In this document: positions 29,341-41,126 of the stretch, one piece after another
Layout: every line of letters begins with the position of its first letter
Numbering within the stretch: position 1 is the stretch's first letter
Assembly: GCA_000149265.1 (NCBI GenBank)
Contig: CH003212.1
Span: 138,783 to 202,782, forward strand
DNA length: 64,000 nt
Direction: 5' to 3'
Source: Ciona savignyi
Lineage: Eukaryota; Chordata; Ascidiacea; Phlebobranchia; Cionidae
Translations under genes and position numbers: made by a program
Notes under the pieces: model-generated
What the model was told of the DNA's origin: nothing
The model's input: only the letters and a program-made list of their open reading frames with translations
The model's database searches: none

Positions 29341-30000
29341 CATTGCCCGTTCGGCCGTTCCCTAGTTATTAAGACTCAGGTTGATGTGAGCAGAGCAGAA
29401 AATACTGTATGTGAGCAAAGCAGAACATACAGAGTGAGTGAATAACTTGTTTGTATAAAAGATGGCGAAGTATACACAGTTCTTGGCTAATTGCCATTTA
29501 AAATGGTTGTCTTGCAGTATTAAATTCTTAACTGTTCTCGGCTCTGTATTTTTCCTAGCCTTAAATTCTTAACTGTTCTCGGAAAATGTATTTTTCTTAG
29601 CCTTTGTAATTTGTACTTATGGTTCAAGGTGTGGGCTTTACCATAAGAGAATAGTAATAATGACGTCATATTATATACAGTACACAGTGACAATTCGCAA
29701 GTTCACTAAACCTTTATTTTCATTTTTTGGCATGTCTATTTGAAGCTATCCTGAGAATTTGTAATAAGGGTGGACAAATAAGTTTAGGGTTCAAGTAAGT
29801 ATTTCAGAAATCGTAGACATGATATTCCAGATTCACCTAAATCTGAATTAATAAATAGGAATACCGTACAGTTACCCCCCAAAATTCCATGTAATCCTAA
29901 ATATTCCGAAGAAGCTCTATTTCAATTGCAGCAATATCCTGTTGTAGTTTAATGAACTTTGTTTAATTTCAAGGTAAATTTACTTAGATATCAGGTCAAA

Positions 30001-33000
30001 ATGTTTCAAAAACCATTCAGAACTAAATCAAATACTTTATTACGAAATTCTGACAAGAAACGACTCCGGAAAGATCTGCAGGAATCCTTTGACTGCAATC
30101 GATTGGGTTCTACATTAACAGAGATCATCCCTAACAAAAAGGATGTTTGCCATCTGAAATTGTATTCGCACAAGTGGGTATTACCAACTTTTATAATAAC
30201 AATTTATCCTAATATCATATAAAATGTGTCTCTAAACCCACACAGAGGAGAAAATGTGTCAGTGTTCTTTTGGGAAAACAATCCAATGTTATTTGACCAC
30301 GAAAAGACTGTGTATCCAACTGTATGCTTTCTGTGGGAATACCCTAAACTAGTGCCTTGCATACCTACACAAGCATTTGTTATTCACAAACTTGCCAATG
30401 GTGCTGGTAAGTAAACTCAAATCCAATTGATTAATTGTGTTATTTTTTAATACAAACTTTGTAAAAAGTACAAAAGACAATCTATATACCATGATGCTAG
30501 TATATACAGTGTGGTTATCTAAGAAGGTTAAGCTTAGATCCCTAATATGTGGAGTATAAATATTTATTTAAAAATGCCATCTATACGCAATTTGCAAAAA
30601 GTGATTTATTGAAAAGTAGAACATATGTATTATTTAAAATTTTGTTTGAACTTTTTTGATTTAGTTAAATCTTATAGTGCTGATTCAAATAAAACGCTTA
30701 TAAAAACATAAAAAGTATAAAATATTTAAAATTAAGGAAACAATAAAAGTCAGATTAAGAAAACTTTTTTCCTCCAGATTTGATGTTACCTGGTGTGGTA
30801 TTTCATCCCGATCTTGAGTTTCCATGTTTTGAAAGAGGTGAAGTAGTTGCAATAAACACATTAGGAAATTATTCTGCTCTAGCTGTGGGAGTGGCTGTTA
30901 TGTCATCTAACGAAATGCTAAAAAGCGAAGGTAAGGTAAAGGCATATAGCGGCGATTTGTGCATTTTTTACAATCAATGGGACTGACACCGCTCGACAAA
31001 AACTTTTGTGCATATAATGTTAATGTCTCATTAGAATTTTTTATATAAAAAACGCCTTAAAACACAGTATAAACATGATAAGTAAATGTTTAATGTTAGT
31101 ATTGTAATAAAATTCTGCAATCTGACAACCATTTGCACTGTAAATTAGCATTTGATTATGGTGTCATATTTACGCCCAGAATGAAGCATATTTTCAGTGT
31201 AGAACGAGAGTGGCAGGGGTGCAATTGCAAAAACCTTATTGCATTTGCTGTTTCCCGATGTAATAAAGGAGAAATGAGTTCCTATTAAGATCTTTGTACA
31301 CTAACAACCAACAAAATTTATTTAAAATTTGATAATTATGTTAGTTGCTGTGTTTAATAGAATATAAAACACTGAAAAAAAAGGTTAATTGTTTTTCCCT
31401 AGTCAGGAAATTTTCTCATGGTAAAACACCCCAAAAAAGAAAAAAAAACAGACCCAAAGCAACATGCTATTTTTCCCTAAAGAGAAACATAACTATTTAG
31501 GCAGGGGAGTCATAATATGCTTACAACCTGTAAAGATACAAAAAAAGTATCAGGTTTTATATGCATAAAAGTTGGTTTAAGTTTAATGACTTCAGATGTA
31601 ATTAAACTTCTTTACAGATAAACGAGGAAAAGCTGTGAGAATTTTACATGTTTTTGGTGACCAATTATGGACCTTAGGTGAGAAAACTCAACCACCTAGG
31701 GTTCGATATAGTTTTAACACACCTGATGAAAATACATTGGATGAAACTGAGTTTTCAAAAACAATTGAAAATTTGAAAATGTTGGGCAACATGGCGACCT
31801 CTGAAACCCAAAATGTCGAAAATTGTGAACTCGGTGAGCATGAGCAAGATACCGGTGAATGTGAACAAAATGCTGAAGTATCGGAATCCACAAATTCTGT
31901 AAATGATAATGAAGTACTGGCAGAAAATAAAGACATAATAGAAGAAACGACAGAAGAATCCTTAAATATGGATGAACTACTTCATGTTTCTTTTATGACT
32001 GCAATCAAATCGAATGTGAAAGACAACCAACTACCAATACTTGCCAGTTCTTTTTACAGGCAAGATGCATGTTCTACTTTACTACTTAAAAATTAAGTGC
32101 ATTACTGTAAACCAGCGGTTCTCAAACTTTTAAAAAAAAATTACGCAACGGTCCCCTAGCAAGTTTTTAAATGACTCACGGTCCCCTTGAAAAATTGGGA
32201 AGTAAAACGAAAAATTTAGCAACGTTAAAATTCTAAAACAAAACATATTAACCCGGATGCATGGCTCAAGGAAAAACGAGACGCCTCTGACCTTGCCATT
32301 TTTTAAATGTTTACTCCTACTATAATAGAAGTTGTACTTCTATAGTAGGAGTTCAGCAGTCTCAGATAGGCTTGTTGGTACTTTTGAATTGCACTAATGT
32401 GACATCAAATAGCTTCTTGTAATGTCATAAATGCCTATGTAGCCTGTAAGCTTAAATGACAAATTGTGTTTGTTAGGGTTAATTGGAAGAAAAGTTGCGT
32501 GAAAACTTAATTTTACACAATTTTTTTTCTTCAGGGGCGTCGTTTTAATTTTTTTGGAAGGTGCTTCGCAGTCCCAGACAATTGTCTCGCGGACCCAAAA
32601 AGACTACGGACCCCAGTTTGAGAACCGCTGCTGTAAACACATTAATAAGCCAATCTATGCATTTAAAAGGAAAAATAACATATTTAGCCATTCTATCATT
32701 GTATTACACATTTTTAAACACCCACTCTCCGAAAAACTACAATTGTCAAAATAGATATCAAATATCTTTTAAGTGTTTGTTTTAAACCCCATCAAACGAA
32801 ATAAACTACAGACAAAGATAATTTTATTGGTATAAAAGAGCTGATAAATTAAATGATAAAATGTCAATGCCAATGGCTAAACAACAAACAAATGTATAGG
32901 GCTTGGGTAAACATTAAGTCAGTAAAAATCAAGAACCGAAAATATATAATTTACTTTTAAAAGCATAGACCAATTTTATAAGGCTACTGGAAGGTTTGTC

Positions 33001-36000
33001 CAGTGTCTATTACAGTGTTTTTTCCATGTCAACAGTGCTTGTACATGTAAAAGTGATGAATATTTGAACTGTTTATTATAACAATTCAGTATGTTTTTAG
33101 GAAGTAGAACCTAATGTCTCATCGTTCTGTTACTGTTTGCATGGCTCAGTTGGTTAGTGCATTGCTCATCAACGGAATGTTGTGATTAAAAAGGGCTGCT
33201 GACTTGGTCAGTTATTTAATTAGCTATTTAGATTGCCCATTTAATAACTTTTCTTAGTTTGTAAATCTTATTTACAGATATAAAACATAAATATCATACG
33301 TCCTAATATCAGAAAACTTAAGTACAATGTAACTTTCTCAATCTATTATGATGTGTTGCATCTGGGATGTTGGCAATATTTGTAACCCTTTTAAAAGCAA
33401 AAAATTTCAATGTCCAATTACATATTTAGATTGCATGTTTTACCCTGTTGTCCATCTGGAGTTAATTTGGAAATTAAGAAAACAAAACACAAGAAACTGG
33501 GCAAGTAAGTAGAATATTTATTGTATAGAATAAGATAACTGTGTTGGAGTTGGTTGCCATTCGAACCTACACTCGGTATTCCAGAATTATACAGTGTGTT
33601 GTGTATACTGGAGGTATTGTGTTTTAGTTCAAACCAAAGCTACTGTTTTTAATCCAACTACCGACTGGGTGTTTATCCAACATACTCCCAATTATCTATA
33701 CCAGCGTGGTCCAACTACTTATTACTTAAGAGCCATTTAACAAAAACATGACAGCTTGCGGGCCACTTTCAACATAATGATTATAAGAACAACAGCCTTA
33801 ACCATTTTGCCATCACCGCACTCCTCAGACTATTTTACCACAAGCAAGTTTAATCTGCCATTAAAGGCCCAAGTAAATTATTACAGATTAATAGTCAAAT
33901 GCCCCAATGTGTAGGCTAATGGTCTGTTGGAGTGTGTTGTATATGATTGAGTTGAGACGTTACTATTTTTTGTTTCTACCTTTTGATCAACTGGATTGAG
34001 GTATGGTCTGCTAATTATTGGCACATTGACACGTATTACTATTCTAGGTATTTAAAAGAAGTGGCAGCTACAGGCCTTATTGAAGTAAAGGAACTGACAA
34101 AAGGAAATGATAACATCGTTCAAATAAATCGTTCTCATCCTGAGTAAGATTTTGATACATCTTTGTTCAGTGATCATTTTTACTACTTAAGGACAACATG
34201 TCAACGTCTCAAAGGATTGTCGTCCTGACACAGCACTTAAAAGAAGGCGTTCAAAAAATTATTCTTCCTCCCGCCTCCAATGCAAACTGATCTCACAAAA
34301 AGGACTGTCACTCACAATCCTGCCACAGGAAGTCTTAAGATTTTTTTTACAATTAAAAATAATAGGTTCTGGAACCTAAACTTAGAGCCCTCCAAAATTT
34401 GTGTTGGTACCCCTCTGTACATCAGTAATTTTTCCCAACAAAACAGCTAGAAAATGCACAATCCACACCTTTATTTCACGTAGCACAGCTCAAAGAAACA
34501 TTAATACCAGAATAACATTAAGCTATTTGCAGTTATTGTGCCTTTAAACCTGTAAAGAAAGAGAAACCAACAGAGGAAATCAATGATAAAAATACTGAAG
34601 TCCAATTTGGTGTTGTGACACAGAAAAAGTATGAACCACCTGAGGTTTCAATACTGTATGGTACCAATGCAGCCACATTACCACTGTTTAAAGAAATTGG
34701 TCTTTCTAAGGTACCAGTACTAATTGATTGTGTGTTGTAAGTGGTGAAGGTGCACTTTTTAATTTGCTTTGTTTATGCTTTTCCAAAGATATCTTGGTAG
34801 TGACAGCGAGTATAAGAGAACACTAAGTGTGGCATTCGCGTACTTTTAGAAAAATTTATTAATTTGCAGTAATAATAGGATTATAATATAGTAGTATTAC
34901 CTGTTTTGTGTACTGACATTGCTTTAGTTAAACCTTAACCCATTAATCATGTGTTCCAACAAATTAAGCTGCCTTTGCTAAAGATTTTATTGAACTAGCA
35001 AGCTACTGTTTTTAATCCAACTACCGACTGGGTGTTTATCCAACATACTCCCAATTATCTATACCAGCGTGGTCCAACTACTTATTACTTAAGAGCCATT
35101 TAACAAAAACATGACAGCTTGCGGGCCACTTCCAACTTAATGATTATAAGAACAACAGCCTTAACCATTTTGCCATCACCACACTCCTCTGACTATTTTA
35201 CTGCAAGCATTGCTACATCAGCATACAGCCCTACACATACTGTGAACTAATAATTCCCTGACAAGACGCCATCATTCAATAAACATTTATGTTACATAAC
35301 AATAAATTTTTACAGTCCTAATAAATTTTACAAAGATTTGGAAGCTTGATTACAAGAATCTTGCGACTATTAAAAGATGCTATACTTGTTTTTAATAAAA
35401 TTACTGACTGTAACAAACACAAATTAAATGAGTACTGTAAAAGGACTAGCGGGCCTATAGTTGGACCACGCTGATCTATACCATACAGACATTTTTTAAA
35501 ACTATATCCAATTCGTCATTTGAATGAGAATGATGCTGAAAGGCTGCTTGTTCTAATAACTTTTAAGCTTGGTTAACTTTTAAGTGCCTGAACCAATTCA
35601 GCATTTAAGCTTTTTGCTCTACTTTTAACACAATAATTTTTAAACTAGGGTAGTGTGTTGGCACCCATAGATGTACGGAAATTAGTGACAGAGTATGTGA
35701 ACAAAAATGATCTTTCTAATGGACGATATGTCACGCTGGATCCCACCTTACATCACACATTATATACGAAACAGAATAATGATGTAACTCAAGAAACCTG
35801 GGAAAATGTCTTCAAAATGTACGTAAGTAGTTAAGCAAGCATGTGTAAGTAAGTACCTTAGTGAATTTTAATTATAGTGAAGATTTATTTTTGTTGCTGA
35901 CGCAAAGCAAACTAGGTAGTTAGAATAAATGTTAGAAAGGAAAATGTAATTTAAACAACATAACACAAATACACAGTTAATAGGCAATAAATATTGCTTG

Positions 36001-37580
36001 CTTGTGTATTAATATTTTGTGAATATTTTGTGTCGATACTAACCCAACTGCTCATTATTCCATTATATGTGTGTGTGGTTCCATAGGATTTGTCACACAG
36101 GATAAAGGACATACGGGATCAAACTAGTACAGACTATAGATACCATGCAATTGGATCTATAACCGGTCTTTTGTCCGACCCGTTGGTCTAGCGGTTAAGT
36201 GCGTCGCCTTTCAATCGAAAGGTTGCAGGTGCGAAACTGGTCGCTAGCTAGTCGGTTGTGTCCTTGGACAAGGCACTTTACGGACATTGCCTAAACCCAG
36301 CGGATTAATGGGTTCTACCAAATTGAAGGAACATGTCTATCATATACAACACACTGCAATATAGCTCCGGTAACCCGACGATGGGCGCGAGGTGATCTGA
36401 CGATTGCCCGTGTGTTAACCCCCTTGGTTTTCCCATTCACAGGAATAAATATAAATATCCTATCCTATCCTATCCTTTTAAACATGAATATACTTGATTT
36501 AACGTTGGATTTTAGTTCAGTTTTAGTTTGAACAATGCGTTTTTATTTAAATAAAATGAATCTGTTTAGAAACTTTTTGTTCAACCTCCCCAGATGACAT
36601 TTGGTTTTCATTTAAAGGTTAACATCGAAAATGCAAGTTTACCACCAACTGAAGTTCAAGGAAATGCCACCGATTGTAAACAAAGGACCTCCACCCTGTG
36701 TTGTAATCACAACACAAAAGAGAACTGGAAACAAGAAGGTTTATTAAACATTATGAAAATTAAATTTGGAAAAATGCTTAAATGAAATCATATCAATTTG
36801 CTAACCACAGCTGTCATAGTTAAGTGATGAATGTATAATGGACAAGGGGTTTTAGATAATACTTATGATCATAACAAAGGTTGACAACCTTTATCATCAG
36901 GTTACTGATTAAAATTCTAACATATGATTTTCAAGCTCAAGAAATACTTATTTCGAGATTTTACCCATAAATTGTCGAAAACTTAGTGGTGTTTCTAGAC
37001 AAACAGCTATGTTACCAGTAAATCTAACGAAATGAAAAAGTGTAAAGATATTTTTGCAGGTTACTTTGGTCAAGAATCTTGAAAGCTTTTTAATTGACCC
37101 AAATGAGTTTATGGATGTGATAAGAAAGACCGCACAAGCAAGTACATCAATCAGTCTTCTACCAAGCTCCAAACCCACCCAACCTTTTTACCAAGTATTT
37201 ATTTTTATTGTATATTTAGCGTAGTGTTTAATAGATTTTTTTTCGGAAGATCCATTATTGTTATGCGAGTTTTACTGGGAATGTGTTCTGGTCCAGCATT
37301 ATTAATGTGCTGTGTCGAATTAGTTGTGATAAACAAACGAAAGGACTAAACTATCCGAATTGTCTGTATAGCATTTGCGGTGTTGTTAAGAATGATTCGT
37401 TTTTTGACTGCAGCTTTCCAACAGCCTTGAATTTTTAAACTATTTTAATTTTAGGTATTGGTCCAGGGAAACCAAGTCCACTGTGTTGAATCAATTCTTA
37501 CAGGAGGTTTGTATCAACTGCCTCGCAAGTATTTAAAAGGCCTAGAAAATGCACCCAAACCGAAAGGAAAACGGAAATAA
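30001..37580 (+). CDS. EIF2D: Eukaryotic translation initiation factor 2D (ligatin)
   Basis: eIF2D binds the 40S subunit and delivers or removes P-site tRNA without GTP; it acts in non-canonical initiation and in recycling of post-termination 40S complexes. Exons: 30001-30173, 30246-30406, 30778-30930, 31618-32059, 33430-33504, 34048-34143, 34533-34710, 35649-35818, 36618-36738, 37060-37194, 37455-37580. All phases join and give 609 residues (human about 584). Domains in order: N-terminal DUF1947-like region (MFQKPFRTKSNT, NNPMLF...YPTV), PUA domain (GADLMLPGVVF, VAVMSSNEML, HVFGDQLW), an acidic low-complexity linker in exon 4, a winged-helix region (MDELLHVSFMTAIK, CCPSGVNLEIKK, YLKEV), a SWIB/MDM2-like part (SVLAPIDVRKLVTEYV), and a C-terminal SUI1 domain (KRTGNKKVTLVKNLESF, QGNQVHCVESIL, LPRKYLKGLE). 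Exon 4 ends in a GC donor (AG|GCAAGA). Introns carry two hAT-type elements, a duplicated segment and a SINE. Confidence 0.96.
32113..32630. mobile_element. hAT-type element in eIF2D intron 4, 518 bp
   Basis: The ends are CAGCGGTTCTCAAACT and agtttgagaaccgctg, perfect 16-base inverted repeats. An exact 8-bp target duplication CTGTAAAC lies at 32105-32112 and 32631-32638. There is no transposase ORF. The interior contains a long hairpin at 32313-32353 (arms of about 18 bases, loop ttgta). The element starts 53 bp after the GC donor of exon 4. Confidence 0.92.
33645..33850. repeat. Copy 1 of an intron-to-intron duplication in eIF2D
   Basis: About 205 bp (from agctactgtttttaatccaa to gcatcaccgcactcctc-like sequence) recurs almost unchanged at 35002-35210. 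This copy lies in the intron between the 33430 and 34048 exons. It contains the left end of the element described at 35065 (cagcgtggtccaactactta) plus about 55 bp of its flank, but no right end. Confidence 0.85.
35065..35473. mobile_element. hAT-type element in eIF2D intron 7, 409 bp
   Basis: It begins CAGCGTGGTCCAACTA and ends tagttggaccacgctg, 16-base inverted repeats. An exact 8-bp target duplication ATCTATAC lies at 35057-35064 and 35474-35481. No transposase is encoded. The left half and 5' flank are shared with 33645-33850. Confidence 0.92.
36172..36476 (+). repeat. Full-length tRNA-derived SINE in eIF2D intron 8
   Basis: A complete copy: head gtccgacccgttggtctagcggttaag, B-box region with gcaggtgcgaaactgg, body with gctagctagtcggttgtg, 3' module with aacccgacgatgggcgcgag, and tail cctatcctatcctatcc. 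Length is about 305 bp. It is a good reference copy of the family. Confidence 0.92.
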
Positions 37581-37604
37581 ATATCACTGCTTAATTGTTT
37601 TAGA

Positions 37605-37610
37605 AATAAA
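37605..37610 (+). terminator. eIF2D poly(A) signal(s)
   Basis: AATAAA lies at 37605-37610, and another at 37576-37581 overlaps the TAA stop (37578-37580). Either would give a very short 3' UTR. Confidence 0.55.
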
Positions 37611-40600
37611 ACCTTAAATAGATTTGTGTTTTTTGCTTCTAAGTATGATAGATAACTAACTGATAACACCACTGACTGTAAACCAAATTTAAAAAAAAAT
37701 GTTTGGTTTAGTAATAGCGATCTTAAACGAAAACTGAAACATGGATCGATCGAACCAGTAGCTCGTCATTCAGTTAAGTACTTGCCTTTGGTGCACATGG
37801 AGTTATATTTGTATTTTTAAGTTGAACAAAACGTACAATGTATCCAAAGTCACCAGAGCTAAGTAATTTAAATTTTAATTAGAAAATTTTATTCGTGGTG
37901 AATTTATTCAGAAGTTTTATAACTTTATGCAGGAATATACTGCTTTCACAGAACATAGATTCAAAGTTGGATAGGTAACTCGAGGATCAAATGATAAATA
38001 CAGCATGTTGTCAAAATGGGTTTCACAAATAGTGGAGGTTCACAATTCCAGTTTATTTTATTATGAGTGTAACTTCCCGACGAGTCGCACTTGTTTAGAG
38101 AGAAGTTGCAGTATGTTTGTCCGGCTCGTTGGTCTAGGTCTAGCGGTTCGTCGCCTTTCCATCGAAGTGCGTCGCCTTTCAATCGAAAGGTTGCAGGTGC
38201 GAAACTGGTCGCTAGCTAGTCGGTTGTGTCCTTGGGCAAGGCATTTAACGGACATTGCCTGAACCCAGAGGATTAATGGTTTCTAATAAATTGTGCATCC
38301 AACAACATGCAATAGCTCCGGTAACCCGACGGTGGGCGCGAGGTAATCTAACGATTGCCCGGGTGTTAACCCCGTTTGTTTTCCCATTCACGGGGAAAAC
38401 ATGAATATCCCATCATTTCGTAGGCTTCCTTTCAGAGTTTTGAAATAATGCGTCATTATCCAAAACTTTGTGATTTTATTCCAGAAAGATACAGGAATTA
38501 TGGCGGAAATATATGACGGTTTTCCAAGCAAAAATATATGTACAATTAAATGATCACAAATTTGCCTAATTTAAGAACTGAAAATAATATTTACGAAATT
38601 GTGACTGAACAGGAGCCAAATACCTGATTTGCTTCTCAACATCCCAGATAATTACAAAAACTTACAAACTAAACCTATCAAATTGGCCGATTAACTCGCA
38701 TATGAGCATGCTGAAAAACAAGCGTTTTGTGCTGAAATATTGGGGAAATGGGAATACAATAGAGGATGCTATTGGCATATGCATCTATATAAAATATATG
38801 CAATAACGGCGACGATAAATAAAACAAAATATAATTTTACAATTTCCTTTTACATTTTAGCATTTTTTTAATGTAGTCTAAGCTTTAGGACAGCCATATG
38901 GGATATTCATATTTTTTACTCGTGAATGGGATAACACAAGCTGCTTTGTCACACAGTTTATCGTCAGATTTCGTCGCGAATGAAGTAATATGTAATGGAT
39001 GAGAAGTACTGAACTTTGGGCCTTACAGCTGGTTGGTAGGCTATTCAGTATTTTTTGCTCTTAATTTGTTTGTTGAGCTATATTTCGGAAATGGATTTAA
39101 CAAATAACCATAAATTAAAAAAACTGAACTCATTGGATTTATGGGTTCTACATAACTTAAAATAATGTATTAATCATACAAACACACTACAATAGCTCTG
39201 GTAACCCGACGGTGGGCGCGAGGTTGTCGTACCGACATAATTGGCCGCTGACGAGGGCGATATCAAAATTCCAAGGAACAAAGAAAAATTGTACCGACCG
39301 CAAAAATCATCTATTGTGCGTGTTTTATATATTCTGCCCCGAATTTTTCCTTGTTGCCAAATCACATATAAAAGACCTCAATTCATCAGAGAGACACACA
39401 GACCTAGAGATCTAGGCTTACAGTACTGTGTTTACAAATCCACAGTCTGTATAGCCTAGGCTCTTGTGGCCTCCAGGGCGGGTATACGCTTAACGTACCC
39501 TACAGTCCGTCCCCATTTATAAAACTACGTAGCCGGTTATGCTTATGCATTATTTTACTTTTACCGTCGCGCTTATCGGAGTCAAATATTAATAATAAAG
39601 CTAAAACCGCTGCTCGTTATCTTTGTAAAGTCTAATCAGTATAAATTCAATAAGCAGCCGCTTCAAGATGATCGGACGATTGTGTTAACGCCCCATGCGT
39701 TTTCCCATTCACGGGAATACATATGATTATCCTATCCTATGTATATAATAAGCCAACAAATATATGGAAGTAAAATAACCCAATTTACCCGGTAAACTTT
39801 TTTAAAATACGAATTTTAGACATGAATGCAGATTTCCTAAACCGAGAAATTGTGGTCAACTTCCATGCTATAACCTACCTAGAAATATGTTTGGTCGGTT
39901 AGCTAAATCGATAAGAGCATCGGCGGTTATGATGATTTGTTTTTTATTTCATATATGCCAGGCAAACCAAAAAACGGTTCCTATAAATGTAATTAGTAAA
40001 AATTGGCAGGAAAGGGAAAGATAGTGACACTGTACATCGCAGTTTAATGGTACATTGTGGTATGGTAGGTAATAGAATATTAGTGTTGTCCCGTTGCTTA
40101 GTATAGCTCATGTAACCCGACGATGAGATAACACCCACTTTACGTTTTAATCCGGCCGTGTGGTATAGCTTTTTATCGTTATTCCATTCATTTTTATAAA
40201 ACATCAATATCCTAACCTGGCCCACAATGAAATCAGCATTTAGCATGCATTTAGCTTATGACCACGAAGGAAAACATAAATCAGAAAATTTGGATTTTAA
40301 AAATACAGAGATGGTATCCAATAATAATTAAAGCTACAGGTCGTACATAAGTTTGATGATCAGTGGCCAATGTTGGATTGCAAAGAAAATTCCATGAAAA
40401 CATAAAAGAATCTCGTTTTTTCGGCGGCATTATATGTTATATAGGTTAAATATGCCTACGCTGTGTAGACAAATATGCAAATGAGTGTTAATTTAACAGA
40501 GAAAGGATAATTTTATCTTAATTTTGTCTAAAGATTATTTTTAAAATAAACAAATCAGCGCTTTTGTTGGTTTTATTCAGCAAAGCTTAAAATTAGAAGC

Positions 40601-41120
40601 GAAGACATCATATAATACCTCACTGCAACTTCGTTATGTTACATCCTCATTAAATAAATTAGTAAAACAATAAACTTATAAACACTATTATTATTTTTTT
40701 TTGTAAATGCCAGATAAACAGCGTTTACGCATTAATTGCATTCGAAAGTTTTCCATTTAACAATAATCACAAATCTGTATTCGGACTCGTTAACCTTTAT
40801 TACGATATCGTCATCTTTTCGAGATCCTTGAAGAAAAGGTGCGTGAAGAAAGTATTAAAGCACTTTGCTGACAATAACAACAAAATATATAAGATATAAA
40901 AATAGGAAACATGAAAAAGTAAACAAAATGCGAGATATGTGCAATTGGGAACGTGTAAAGAAAACAACAACATTGCGTTATGAAAAAGTAAACGAAAGAA
41001 TGATTTAGCAATGCCCATTTAAATGAATACCCTGGATTTCGTGCGTCAAGTGGATGGTGTTACAGGTATTCTGAATGCAGTAGGGTATTGCCAAAGATAC
41101 GACCCAAAAAGGATCACTCC
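37611..41120. other. Convergent spacer between eIF2D and hedgehog, SINE-rich
   Basis: No exon is recognised. SINE material: a near-complete copy at about 38117-38415 (+), with its head partly duplicated (ggtctaggtctagcggttcg, and cgtcgcctttc twice), and 3'-module fragments at about 39170-39222, 39660-39745 and 40075-40165. The rest is AT-rich with no readable signal. Confidence 0.55.
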
Positions 41121-41126
41121 TTTATT
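41121..41126 (-). terminator. Poly(A) signal AATAAA directly after the hedgehog stop
   Basis: On the minus strand the stop TAG (41129-41127) is followed with no gap by AATAAA. Used as a signal, it would leave a 3' UTR of only about 15-35 bases. Confidence 0.5.

Larger units (their letters stand above)
25878..30000. other. Divergent intergenic region of tropomodulin and eIF2D
   Basis: This 4.1-kb region should hold both promoters. About half is transposon-derived (26105-26255, 26567-27040, 27300-28520, 28632-28665, 29140-29340). No conserved promoter element could be named. The tatatata runs near 26010 and 26780 are low-complexity and not evidence of TATA boxes. Confidence 0.5.

Noticed and set aside
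32554-32785. Overlapping ORFs after the eIF2D exon 4.
   Set aside because: They lie across the right end of a hAT-type element, including its inverted repeat, and are not coding.
33130-33185. tRNA-like string (catggctcagttggttagtgc).
   Set aside because: It resembles an A-box region, but no credible B box or stem pairing follows; at most a degraded SINE head.
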